Origin: Brumimicrobium sp965659845
GTDB lineage: Bacteria > Bacteroidota > Bacteroidia > Flavobacteriales_D > Crocinitomicaceae
DNA length: 64,000 nt
Reading direction: 5' to 3'
Assembly (NCBI GenBank): GCA_965659845.1
Contig: CBFHXS010000002.1
Coordinates: 1-64,000, forward strand
A program made the position numbers and the translations under genes. A model generated the notes under the pieces. The model was not told the origin of the DNA. It saw only the letters and a program-made list of their open reading frames with translations, and ran no database searches. Of this stretch, positions 51,762 through 60,219 are shown piece by piece (positions within the stretch are counted from its first letter, which is position 1; every line of letters begins with the position of its first letter).

Positions 51762-54175
51762 TGCGTCAAACGCTCATCACGATTATCCTATTATTTGTTT
51801 GTCTAGCAGCAAAATCGCAGCAGACAGTAGCAGTAACGGTTAAAGACATTCAGACGCAAGAACCAATTGCCTTTGTTAAAATAGGTGACGGTCAATCCGA
51901 ATCCGTGCTTACTGATATCGATGGTAAAGCGGAATTAAAGGTATATCGAGAACGTAAGTATAGGTTCTCATTTTTCGATTACATAGATACTACTTTAATA
52001 GGGTCCGAATTGATGAAAAGCTCCGTTGTTTATATGCTTCCGGACATTCAATTCATGGACGAGGTTACCATTACACCTGGAGAGAATCCTGCACATAGAA
52101 TTATTCAAAATGCAATGGATAAGAGAAAAGAAAACGATCCTCTTAGAAACAACTCCTTTCGATACAATTCATACTCCAAGTTTTATCTTACAGGAGAAAC
52201 TACCGAACCAATTGATCGAGATACATTAACTGATACAAGTGCAATAGAAACATTAAATCTGCTGGATAATCAGTACATCTTTTTAACTGAAACAGCAGCT
52301 GAACGTACTTTTTCACCACCGAGCTATGATAAAGAAGTAGTGAAATCATACAATGTTTCGGGAGTTAAGGACCCGCTTTTTGCTACGCTAGTTAATCAAT
52401 TCCAATCGTTCAGTTTTTATGATAATATTTTCACGATCAATCAGCAGGAATTTATTAATCCGATCGCTCCAGGTGGAATTAGAAGGTATTTGTTCATTCT
52501 TGAAGACACCCTGATTCACGAAGATAACGATACCACTTTCACAATAAAATATAGGCCTCGTAAAGGAAAGAACTTCGAAGGGCTGGAAGGTTATTTATTC
52601 ATTCACACGAACAATTGGGCGCTAGAAAAAGTGATTGCATCACCGTACGAACAAGGAGATCTATTCAATATAAAGGTAATCCAGTCTTATGAATTCAAGA
52701 AAAATAAAAAATGGTTCCCTCATAAACTAAGTACCGAATTCAAGTTCAATAATTTCAGCATTGGCAAATATTCTGATGCAATTGGAAGAAGTAATCTTTA
52801 TGTCAAAGATGTTCAATTCGGTGTAGATGTAAATAAAAAGATTTTTAATCCTGTTCAAATTGAGATTGAAGAAGACGCTAAGGAAGATTCTGTCCTTTTG
52901 AATTCTGCTCGCGGAACGAATAATTCAGCGAAGGAACTAAAGACATATCAAGTGATTGACAGCATTGGAGAGGCAAATAACTTAGATAGAATGTTAGAGG
53001 TTTTCAAAATTATCTCAACTGGAAAAATCCCTATTGGAAAATTTAGTATTCCCATCGAAAGGATTATCGACTTTAATCAACAGGAAGGTTTTCGCCTTGG
53101 AGGAGGTTTAGAAACAAATCGAAGATTGAGTAAATGGTTTAGTATTGGAGGATATTTCGCCTATGGCTTCAGAGATAAAGAATGGAAATGGGGAGGTGAT
53201 ATGAAATTTACTTTTGATCAAAAAAGAAGGATACAAATGAACCTCCATTACAGTGAAGATCTATTTGAAAGAGGAGGAACTCAATTCAATTCAGGTGATG
53301 ATTTTAACTTAATCGACCAATCATTGTACCGTGAGTTCTTTATCAACCGTTTCGATCGGCAGCGAAAAGCAGAAGTTACATTTTCAGGATTTGTTAGGCA
53401 AAATCTAAGGCTCTCAGTTTTCGGAAATTATAAACGTACCTGGTTCACGGATGATTACGCTTATATACCACTATTCGATCCAACTTCTACTTCTACATCA
53501 TTTGATGTTGCCGAAACAGGTATTGAAATAAAATGGAATATCCGTGAAAAACTAATGCTATTGGGGGATCAAAGAGTATCTCTGGGGACTAAGTTTCCAA
53601 GAATTAACTTTAAAGCAGTCAAAGGATGGCGTGGTATTGCAGCATCTCAATACGATTACTACCGATTACAATTGTCTATCAATCAGGATTTTTCTATTCG
53701 AGGATTCGGTGAGTTGACACTTTCTAGTAAGTCAGGAATGACTGTTGGAAATGTTCCACTAACATTGCATCAAGTACAACAAGGAACTTCGCACAAAGAT
53801 TTTAGTCTATCTGTAGCAAACACTTTTGAGACCATGTTCCCCGCTGAATTCTTTAGTGATCAACAAACAGCGTTATTCATGCGCTTCAGTTTTTTACCGA
53901 TCAAAATAAAAAGCGTTGCTGATTTTACGCAGCCAACATTCGTGATACATAGTGCCGCAGGAATAGGTACTATGACGAACTTGAACGAACATGTCAACTA
54001 TAACTTTGACGTTCCAAAGGAAGGTTATTATGAATCCGGATTGATCATTGAAAATCTGCTTGTCTCAAACTTCTCTGGCCTCGGTGTTGGTGCTTTCTAT
54101 AGATTCGGACCTTATGCATTTCCAGAGATGAAAGATAACTTCGTCTACAAACTATCGGTTACTTTTAATTTTTAA
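51761..54175 (+). CDS. DUF5686 outer-membrane protein with carboxypeptidase-regulatory-like domain
   Basis: 804 residues: signal peptide (to KSQ, about 20), a CarboxypepD_reg-like domain (about 22-105, VKDIQTQEPIAFVKIGD ... MDEVTITPGENPAH), then the DUF5686 region (about 110-804) with IIQNAMDKRKENDPL, NYSF-like segments, GFRLGGGLETNRRLSKWF, and a barrel that ends with a C-terminal aromatic strand (LSVTFNF). It is probably an outer-membrane barrel of unknown function found across Bacteroidota. It follows the dual isomerase with a one-base overlap. Confidence 0.88.
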   Translation: MRQTLITIILLFVCLAAKSQQTVAVTVKDIQTQEPIAFVKIGDGQSESVLTDIDGKAELKVYRERKYRFSFFDYIDTTLIGSELMKSSVVYMLPDIQFMDEVTITPGENPAHRIIQNAMDKRKENDPLRNNSFRYNSYSKFYLTGETTEPIDRDTLTDTSAIETLNLLDNQYIFLTETAAERTFSPPSYDKEVVKSYNVSGVKDPLFATLVNQFQSFSFYDNIFTINQQEFINPIAPGGIRRYLFILEDTLIHEDNDTTFTIKYRPRKGKNFEGLEGYLFIHTNNWALEKVIASPYEQGDLFNIKVIQSYEFKKNKKWFPHKLSTEFKFNNFSIGKYSDAIGRSNLYVKDVQFGVDVNKKIFNPVQIEIEEDAKEDSVLLNSARGTNNSAKELKTYQVIDSIGEANNLDRMLEVFKIISTGKIPIGKFSIPIERIIDFNQQEGFRLGGGLETNRRLSKWFSIGGYFAYGFRDKEWKWGGDMKFTFDQKRRIQMNLHYSEDLFERGGTQFNSGDDFNLIDQSLYREFFINRFDRQRKAEVTFSGFVRQNLRLSVFGNYKRTWFTDDYAYIPLFDPTSTSTSFDVAETGIEIKWNIREKLMLLGDQRVSLGTKFPRINFKAVKGWRGIAASQYDYYRLQLSINQDFSIRGFGELTLSSKSGMTVGNVPLTLHQVQQGTSHKDFSLSVANTFETMFPAEFFSDQQTALFMRFSFLPIKIKSVADFTQPTFVIHSAAGIGTMTNLNEHVNYNFDVPKEGYYESGLIIENLLVSNFSGLGVGAFYRFGPYAFPEMKDNFVYKLSVTFNF

Positions 54176-54213
54176 TTGGTGGTTCTGCCTTTCTCTCTTA
54201 TTTTTACTCTGGT

Positions 54214-55227
54214 ATGTGGAAGGATGAAATTAATATACTGTCAAAACTTACTTTTAGCAGAGTTTGGAATGTAGTTCGATTGCGTTCATCTTATTTCTTT
54301 GCAAAACGTTTCAAAAAGATTCGCCAAAAAGCATTACCCTTTTCAGCGAGTATTGAACCAACAACAGCGTGTAACCTCGGTTGTCCCGAATGCCCTAGTG
54401 GTTTAAAACAATTTACTCGACCAACAGGTAAGCTAGATCTCAAACTGCATGAAAAAATGTTAGATCAGCTAGGTAAACAGCTCTTTTATATAAACTACTA
54501 TTTCCAAGGAGAGCCTTTTCTACATCCTCAGTTTCTAGAATTAATTAAGGCTGCAAACAAAAGAAAAATCTATACCGCAACTTCAACAAACGCACATTTT
54601 ATCAATGAGAAAAAAGCAGAAGATATTGTAAAATCAGGGTTGGATCGAATGATCATTTCAATTGATGGGTTAACACAAAACACCTACGAACAATACCGCC
54701 GCCAAGGTAAACTTGAAAAAGTATTGGAAGGAACTGAGCACATGATCAAAGCCAAGAAAAAACTAAAAAGTAAAACACCTCATCTTATCTTCCAATTTTT
54801 GGTTGTAAAACCGAATGAACATGAAGTAGATGATGTTTTCAAGCTTGGTAAGAAAATGGGGGTAGATGAAGTTCGACTCAAGACAGCTCAACTCTACGAA
54901 TACGAAAATGGGAATCCATTAATGCCTAATAATGAGAAATATGCTCGTTATCGAAAGAACAAAGAAGGTAAATACGTTCCTAAATATCATTTAAAAGATC
55001 ACTGCTGGAGAATGTGGTCTTCAACGGTGCTTACCTGGGACGGAAAAATAGTTCCGTGTTGCTTCGATAAGGATGCTAAACATGTACTAGGGGACATCAC
55101 AAAAACTTCTTTTAAAAAGGTTTGGAATCACCCTCAATATCAAGCTTTCAGAAAACAAGTTTTTACGGATCGGGAATCTATTGATATTTGTCAAAATTGT
55201 TCCGAAGGAGCCAAGGTTTGGGCCTAA
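54214..55227 (+). CDS. Radical SAM/SPASM domain protein
   Basis: 337 residues. The radical SAM cluster motif is CNLGCPEC (C-x3-C-x2-C, about 46-53). SPASM-type C-terminal cysteines are in CWRMW, VPCCFDKDAKHVLGDI and CQNC. The IEPTTACNLGCPECP opening and GKIVPCCFD tail are typical of peptide- or small-molecule-modifying SPASM enzymes and of MoaA-like ones. It follows the DUF5686 gene after 38 nt. No peptide precursor is adjacent; the only double-glycine peptide in the window is 34 kb upstream. Substrate unknown. Confidence 0.9.
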   Translation: MWKDEINILSKLTFSRVWNVVRLRSSYFFAKRFKKIRQKALPFSASIEPTTACNLGCPECPSGLKQFTRPTGKLDLKLHEKMLDQLGKQLFYINYYFQGEPFLHPQFLELIKAANKRKIYTATSTNAHFINEKKAEDIVKSGLDRMIISIDGLTQNTYEQYRRQGKLEKVLEGTEHMIKAKKKLKSKTPHLIFQFLVVKPNEHEVDDVFKLGKKMGVDEVRLKTAQLYEYENGNPLMPNNEKYARYRKNKEGKYVPKYHLKDHCWRMWSSTVLTWDGKIVPCCFDKDAKHVLGDITKTSFKKVWNHPQYQAFRKQVFTDRESIDICQNCSEGAKVWA

Positions 55228-55229
55228 TT

Positions 55230-55526
55230 CTACCTCTTTCTTACACTATACTTTCCGTGTGATTGTCCTGTATGACTTTTTTTGTCAGAAGAGTCAGAAT
55301 CACCTTTTTTCAACTTAATGTAAAGCGCTTCGACTTTGTTTCGAGCCCAAGCAGTTCGTCTTAAAAACACTAAACTAGATTTAATCGATGGGTCATATTC
55401 AAAGCATCGAATAGGAATTTCTTCTGCCATTTCATTCCAACCCAATTCTTCTACTAAGAATTCGAGAATATCTTTCAATTTTACTCCATGAAGAGGATTA
55501 TTGGGTTGTTGCTCGTTCATATTCAC
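55230..55526 (-). CDS. VF530/DUF2132 family DNA-binding-like protein
   Basis: 98 residues. The family pattern is clear: NNPLHGVKLKDILEFLVEELGW, IPIRCFEYDPSIKSSLVFLRRTAWARNKVEALY. The Vibrio fischeri member VF530 is annotated as double-stranded DNA-binding with a helical fold. A charged Ser/Asp/Lys tail follows. It converges on the radical SAM gene with a 2-nt gap. An alternative start is the second Met two codons in. Confidence 0.9.
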   Translation of the reverse strand: MNMNEQQPNNPLHGVKLKDILEFLVEELGWNEMAEEIPIRCFEYDPSIKSSLVFLRRTAWARNKVEALYIKLKKGDSDSSDKKSHTGQSHGKYSVRKR

Positions 55527-55587
55527 ACTTTAAAAAGCAATATTAATAATTTGCCTATGTAATACATAAGATTAATAGGAAATAACA

Positions 55588-57081
55588 CTATTCGTTTCCG
55601 AGTTTAAACTTAAGTCCTAATTGGAACATTTGCTCTGTTCCATTCATATAATTACTTGTATTTTGCGGTGTAGTATACTGCTGGTTATTTTGGAACGTAA
55701 TAGAGCGTTGAGATAATATATTCAACCCAAACTGATATTTGTACATCAATGTGATAAATAGCCTATGTGATAAACGGAAATCTTTACTCAAACCAATGTA
55801 AGGAGCAATTAATACGGGTGAAACAATCTCTGTTTCATAACTGTAAGACATCTGATAATAATCATTGATTGTTCCAAAAGAAATATACCCGTCCCCCACT
55901 GATCCTATTGACCCGGTCTTTTCAGGTATAAAACCTAAAGATATTCCACTATGGATATTGAAAAAGTGGTAGTTCTTTTTTCTACCGATAACTCGATATC
56001 CAGCTCCAATATTAAACTGGTGTGTAAAAAAATCCTCCCCACTGGTCGTAAACGAAAGGTCCTTAAACTTTATGGAACCATTATACTCTAAAATCTGATA
56101 ACCTGCTTCAAGAAAGAAATTATTCTTTAAGCCACTTTCAATCATTAATCTAGTTGCAATAGACTGACCATAACTGTCTAAGATATATCCATCTGGATGC
56201 TCACCAAAAGACTTTACTGCACCAATTCCAGTAGTGAGGGCAACAAAGGTTGATTTTGGATGAATAAAACGCTTTTTCTTCTTAAACTCAATTTTTGACG
56301 CTTTGTAATTTTTCAGTTCAGCATTAAACTCAGCAATCTTTTGAGCCCTCTTGTCTCCTGTAAAAGTATAACCTAATGCGATTCTAAAATTACTCCCTGA
56401 ATTTCTCAAAAGGCCATTTGATGAGTTTCCATAAATTTGATAAAAGCCCTCGTATATAGGCCTAAAAGTCTTTACGTAAGACAACTTTAGAGATACCTCA
56501 TTTTGATTTTTAAGGGTCTTTGAGAGTATTGTCCCTAGCTCTAAAAAAGAAACTGTATTGGAATTTGTAGCGTACTCTATTCTTGCTAATTCAATAGATT
56601 CTCCATTATCAAGATCAGTGTATCCTTCAGATATTCCGACACCATCGACTGAAAAGTTGACAATCCCTCCTCCAAGACTTAGACCTAATTGAAAATTATT
56701 CATCAAAGGTAAGCTGTACTCTGTTCCTAAATAAATCTCTTGATAGGAATTAAAAAAACTATTTCGACCTGAGCTAACATCAAAAGAGGGGGTTTCAGGC
56801 AATACATAAGTAAAACCATGAGCACCCAATCCTAGTGCTCCATTAATTTGCAACCTTCGATCTAGCCTTCTGTTGTACTGAAGGCGTGCACCAAATAATG
56901 GCGTGATCTGATTTTTCATTTGATTCAAACCTTTCAGATGCTCAAACTCAACAGTACTTCCACCAGAATAAACATTAAACTCAAATTGATTCTTAGAATA
57001 TGGATTACTTTGGGCTCGAATTGAACTGGAAACTACTGCAAGAACTAGAAAAACAAATATTTCTGGAACTGATAAATTCAT
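55588..57081 (-). CDS. Outer-membrane beta-barrel protein, unknown function
   Basis: 497 residues with a signal peptide (to IRAQ, about 24). The rest is amphipathic beta-strand pattern, in two halves: about 25-250 and 270-497, joined by a Lys-rich linker (KNYKASKIEFKKKKRF). Each half has GxGxxGF/GAVKSFGE-like turns, ending in an aromatic strand (FQLGLKFKLGNE). I read it as a porin-like or adhesion barrel, possibly two eight-strand units. No family is recognised. It stands alone between the VF530 gene and the cupredoxin-like gene, divergent from the latter across 156 bp. Confidence 0.6.
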   Translation of the reverse strand: MNLSVPEIFVFLVLAVVSSSIRAQSNPYSKNQFEFNVYSGGSTVEFEHLKGLNQMKNQITPLFGARLQYNRRLDRRLQINGALGLGAHGFTYVLPETPSFDVSSGRNSFFNSYQEIYLGTEYSLPLMNNFQLGLSLGGGIVNFSVDGVGISEGYTDLDNGESIELARIEYATNSNTVSFLELGTILSKTLKNQNEVSLKLSYVKTFRPIYEGFYQIYGNSSNGLLRNSGSNFRIALGYTFTGDKRAQKIAEFNAELKNYKASKIEFKKKKRFIHPKSTFVALTTGIGAVKSFGEHPDGYILDSYGQSIATRLMIESGLKNNFFLEAGYQILEYNGSIKFKDLSFTTSGEDFFTHQFNIGAGYRVIGRKKNYHFFNIHSGISLGFIPEKTGSIGSVGDGYISFGTINDYYQMSYSYETEIVSPVLIAPYIGLSKDFRLSHRLFITLMYKYQFGLNILSQRSITFQNNQQYTTPQNTSNYMNGTEQMFQLGLKFKLGNE

Positions 57082-57166
57082 AGGATTAAGTTTGGCGCTA
57101 TTAACACTACATGTATCATCTTATTGTAAATTTTAACAATTCTTTTTTAACAATTCATATTTCAGC

Positions 57167-57194
57167 TTGGATGTAATTGTATAAACTAAATTTG
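57167..57194 (+). promoter_or_regulatory. Promoter of the cupredoxin-like T9SS gene
   Basis: TTG (57167-57169), a 17-nt spacer and TAAATTTG (57187-57194), an exact -7 match, about 44 nt before the ATG. Confidence 0.6.
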
Positions 57195-57237
57195 CTCATT
57201 CGTTTTTTAAGATTATTTTTAACCAAACATTACTACT

Positions 57238-58422
57238 ATGAAAGAGTTTCTACTCGGCCTTTTTATCCTCTCCTTTTTATTTATTACTCCATCTTTAACT
57301 GCTCAAACGACGCATCAAGTTTGTGTTTCAGAACCTGAAGATAATACATGTGGAGGAGCTGGTGTATTTTTCCCAGGTAACCTAACTATAGCAGTAGGAG
57401 ACCAGATTGAATTCACGACACAATATGTGGCACTTTCTGGATATACTGGAAGTAATCATACGATAGAATTTACGGGTTCTCCAGCGAATAATGTTACACT
57501 ACCCGTTTCTTCAGATATTTTTAATCAAACGACTTCCATAACGACTCCTCCATTCAATACTCCTGGAACTTTCGCCATTGAATGTACAAATTTTAATCAC
57601 TGCATTTTGAGCACTAGCTCATGCACAGGTTATTCCGTTACAGTTCAAGGAACAGCTTGTCCAGTCGTGGCAGATTTTTCTCCTTCCGCAACTGAAATTT
57701 GCGCAGGAACTGAAGTGACATTCACAAATAACTCTACAGATGCTACAGATTATGAATGGCAAATAGATACAAATCCTTTCTCCGCGGATATAAATCCAAC
57801 ATATATATTTAATACACCAGGGACTTATCAAATCAATTTAGTTGCCTCAGATGCAAACTGTTCTGAATCATTCGCAGTAAATATAACCGTTAACCCTAAC
57901 CCAAATGCTACGATCACAGTATCTCCAACAACTGGAATAATGGAAGGGGAAGATGTTGATATTTCTTTCACCACTTCGAATACAGATGCGAACACTACAT
58001 ATTCATGGGACTTTTGCGATAACGGAAATGGAGGTTCTTTTGCTTCGGATTATACCTATTCTTGGTCAGACATGGGGACATACTGTGCTTGTTTATCACT
58101 AACCAATGACAACGGATGCACGAATGACATTTGTGTAAATGACATCGAGGTAAACATGGTTAATAATTTAGACCAAGAAGAATTACGTGAATTAGTTGGA
58201 TTATACCCAAATCCAAATGAAGGAGAGTTTAAAATACTAATTCATTCTGAAGCGGTGATTAAAGTTAAAATAGTTAATGCTCAAGGCCAAACGCTCCAAA
58301 AATACCTTCAAAGTGATATTGATAATAATTCAATTCATGTAGATCAAATGACATCTGGAAACTATTTCTTAATCGTGGAAACGAATCAAAGAAAAGGATC
58401 CTTAAAGTTTATTATCAAGTAA
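57238..58422 (+). CDS. Secreted cupredoxin-like/PKD protein with T9SS type A domain
   Basis: 394 residues: signal peptide (to TAQ, about 23), a cupredoxin-like domain (about 24-140), one PKD-like domain (about 145-222), a second Ig/PKD-like domain (about 225-300), and a T9SS type A sorting domain (about 318-394, GLYPNPNEGEFKIL ... SGNYFLIV). In the first domain, SNHTIEF and FAIECTNFNHC supply His, Cys and His in a C-x4-H spacing like that of azurin (Cys112, His117); the expected Met ligand is not obvious. It might bind copper at the surface, or the site may be decayed. Its own promoter is clear. Confidence 0.78.
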   Translation: MKEFLLGLFILSFLFITPSLTAQTTHQVCVSEPEDNTCGGAGVFFPGNLTIAVGDQIEFTTQYVALSGYTGSNHTIEFTGSPANNVTLPVSSDIFNQTTSITTPPFNTPGTFAIECTNFNHCILSTSSCTGYSVTVQGTACPVVADFSPSATEICAGTEVTFTNNSTDATDYEWQIDTNPFSADINPTYIFNTPGTYQINLVASDANCSESFAVNITVNPNPNATITVSPTTGIMEGEDVDISFTTSNTDANTTYSWDFCDNGNGGSFASDYTYSWSDMGTYCACLSLTNDNGCTNDICVNDIEVNMVNNLDQEELRELVGLYPNPNEGEFKILIHSEAVIKVKIVNAQGQTLQKYLQSDIDNNSIHVDQMTSGNYFLIVETNQRKGSLKFIIK

Positions 58423-58496
58423 AGACTGAGACTTTAATAGGATTAATAAAGGTAGTAGTCGGGTAGAATGCCATTTTATACTAAATTATAGAGTAT

Positions 58497-59411
58497 ATGA
58501 AGCAAATAACAGATACTGTATTGATGATTAGACCTTCAGGTTTCAGATCAAATGAAGAAACCGCAGTGAATAATCATTTTCAAAATAAAGGTCATGAGAA
58601 AAATACAAATGCCATTGCTCAACAAGAATTCGATCATTTTGTGACGTTATTAAGGGAAAAAGATGTAAACGTTATCGTAATTGAAAATAACGGAAAACAA
58701 AATACACCAGATGCCTTGTTTCCCAATAATTGGATCTCATTTCATGAAGGAAATCATGTTGTCATCTATCCAATGTTTGCCAAAAACAGACGAAGGGAAA
58801 GAAATCTGAATATTCTGAAGGATAAAGCTTTTAAATCAACAGTTAAATGGAACCTTCAAGATTACAGCGCATTCGAACAATACGGTGAGGTTCTTGAAGG
58901 AACTGGCAGTATGATTCTGGATCGAATCAATAAGAAAGCGTATTGTTCTTTATCTCCGCGTTCATCAAAAAGAGTATTCAATCATTTCTGTAATCACTTC
59001 AACTATACCCCTTTGGTATTCAATGCTTTTCACACTGTAAAAGCTCAACGAAAGCCAATCTATCATACGAATGTGATGCTCTCTATAGGAGAAGATTTTG
59101 CTGTCATCTGTAAATCATCCATCGACAATAAAGAGGAGGCTCAACAAGTCATTGAGTCACTCAAAAATGATGGAAAAGAAATCATACTAATTTCAGAAGA
59201 GCAGGTCAATCAGTTTGCCGGTAACATTTTACAAATTAAGAATACTAAGAATGAAAAACTGCTTGTTATGAGTGAAACTGCTAGAAATAGTCTCACTAAT
59301 GATCAAGTGAAAAAACTGAAATCAAACAATAAGTTCGTTTCGGTCCCACTAAACACTATTGAATACTTCGGTGGAGGTAGCGCGCGCTGCATGCTCGCTG
59401 AAGTTTTTTAA
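58497..59411 (+). CDS. ctlX: CtlX-type hydrolase of the amidinotransferase/deiminase superfamily
   Basis: 304 residues, no signal peptide, so cytoplasmic. Superfamily motifs: ALFPNNWISFH, EGTGSMILDR, IYHTNVMLSIGEDF (active-site His) and GGGSARCMLAEVF at the C-terminus with the catalytic Cys. These fit the guanidine-modifying fold shared by arginine deiminases, dimethylargininases and CtlX. The name CtlX comes from a Francisella protein linked to citrulline use, so the exact substrate here is uncertain. It ends tail to tail with the VIT1 gene, with overlapping stop codons within TTAA at 59408-59411. Confidence 0.85.
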   Translation: MKQITDTVLMIRPSGFRSNEETAVNNHFQNKGHEKNTNAIAQQEFDHFVTLLREKDVNVIVIENNGKQNTPDALFPNNWISFHEGNHVVIYPMFAKNRRRERNLNILKDKAFKSTVKWNLQDYSAFEQYGEVLEGTGSMILDRINKKAYCSLSPRSSKRVFNHFCNHFNYTPLVFNAFHTVKAQRKPIYHTNVMLSIGEDFAVICKSSIDNKEEAQQVIESLKNDGKEIILISEEQVNQFAGNILQIKNTKNEKLLVMSETARNSLTNDQVKKLKSNNKFVSVPLNTIEYFGGGSARCMLAEVF

Positions 59412-60112
59412 ACCGCAACACCAAAGTAATTACCAACCAATATAGTTATTCCCATTGCAAGTGTTCCCCAAAGGACCAATCGGAGAATTGGCTTAATTGG
59501 TTTAGCACCCCCTGCTCTAGCAGATACAAACCCTAAAATCACTAAGAAAAGAATAGATGAACCATAAATCATGAATTCCATATTCTCCATAGGGGCGAAT
59601 AAAGCGACAAGCAATGGAAGAAGACCACCAACAACAAAAGAGAGTAACGATGAAAATGCTGCTTGAATCGGATTTGCTTTATTTTGATCTATTATACCCA
59701 ATTCGTCTCTTACATGAGCTGCTAAGGGGTCGTTATTCGTCATTTCTAATGCTACCTGTCGGGCAGTATCTCTTTTCAATCCGCGGCTTTCATAAATCTG
59801 AGTAAGAAGTTCAAGCTCTTCTTCTGGTTTCTCTTGCAACTCTATCTTCTCTCTCTTAATATCAGCATCTTCGATATCTGTTTGAGAGCTCACCGATACA
59901 TATTCACCTGCTGCCATAGATAAGGCACCAGCTACTAAACCTGCTAAAGAAGCGAGGACTACCGTTTCTCTAGAGACACTCGCAGCAGCTACACCAGCAG
60001 TGAGGCTCGCCATGGAAAGAATACCATCATTTGCTCCTAGTACAGCGGCTCGCAGCCAATTGCTTCGATGCACATAATGATCCTCTAGGTACTCTTCTAG
60101 TGTCTTACTCAT
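59408..60112 (-). CDS. VIT1/CCC1-family iron/manganese transporter
   Basis: 234 residues from MSKTLEE at 60112 (an ATG five codons earlier is less likely). The opening HRSNWLRAAVLGANDGILSMASLTAGVA and ASLAGLVAGALSMAAGEYVSVSSQ are the hallmark TM1-TM2 residues of the Ccc1/VIT family, with Asp and Met metal contacts. A cytoplasmic helical region (about 75-145) follows, then three TM segments. It should export Fe2+ or Mn2+ from the cytoplasm, possibly lowering toxic metal. Its stop overlaps that of the convergent CtlX-type gene. Confidence 0.92.
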   Translation of the reverse strand: MSKTLEEYLEDHYVHRSNWLRAAVLGANDGILSMASLTAGVAAASVSRETVVLASLAGLVAGALSMAAGEYVSVSSQTDIEDADIKREKIELQEKPEEELELLTQIYESRGLKRDTARQVALEMTNNDPLAAHVRDELGIIDQNKANPIQAAFSSLLSFVVGGLLPLLVALFAPMENMEFMIYGSSILFLVILGFVSARAGGAKPIKPILRLVLWGTLAMGITILVGNYFGVAV

Positions 60113-60219
60113 GGTATACAAATTCAAGAGTAAAAATAGAGAAATAATAATCTTACAAATATGACATTCGTCAATTACTTTAATTAAACCATTAGTCTAT
60201 AGGAATCTTAGTACGAACT

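Noticed and set aside
54214..55227. Radical SAM/SPASM protein as maturase of the double-glycine peptide
   Set aside because: 34 kb apart with no shared operon; no evidence beyond both being in the window.
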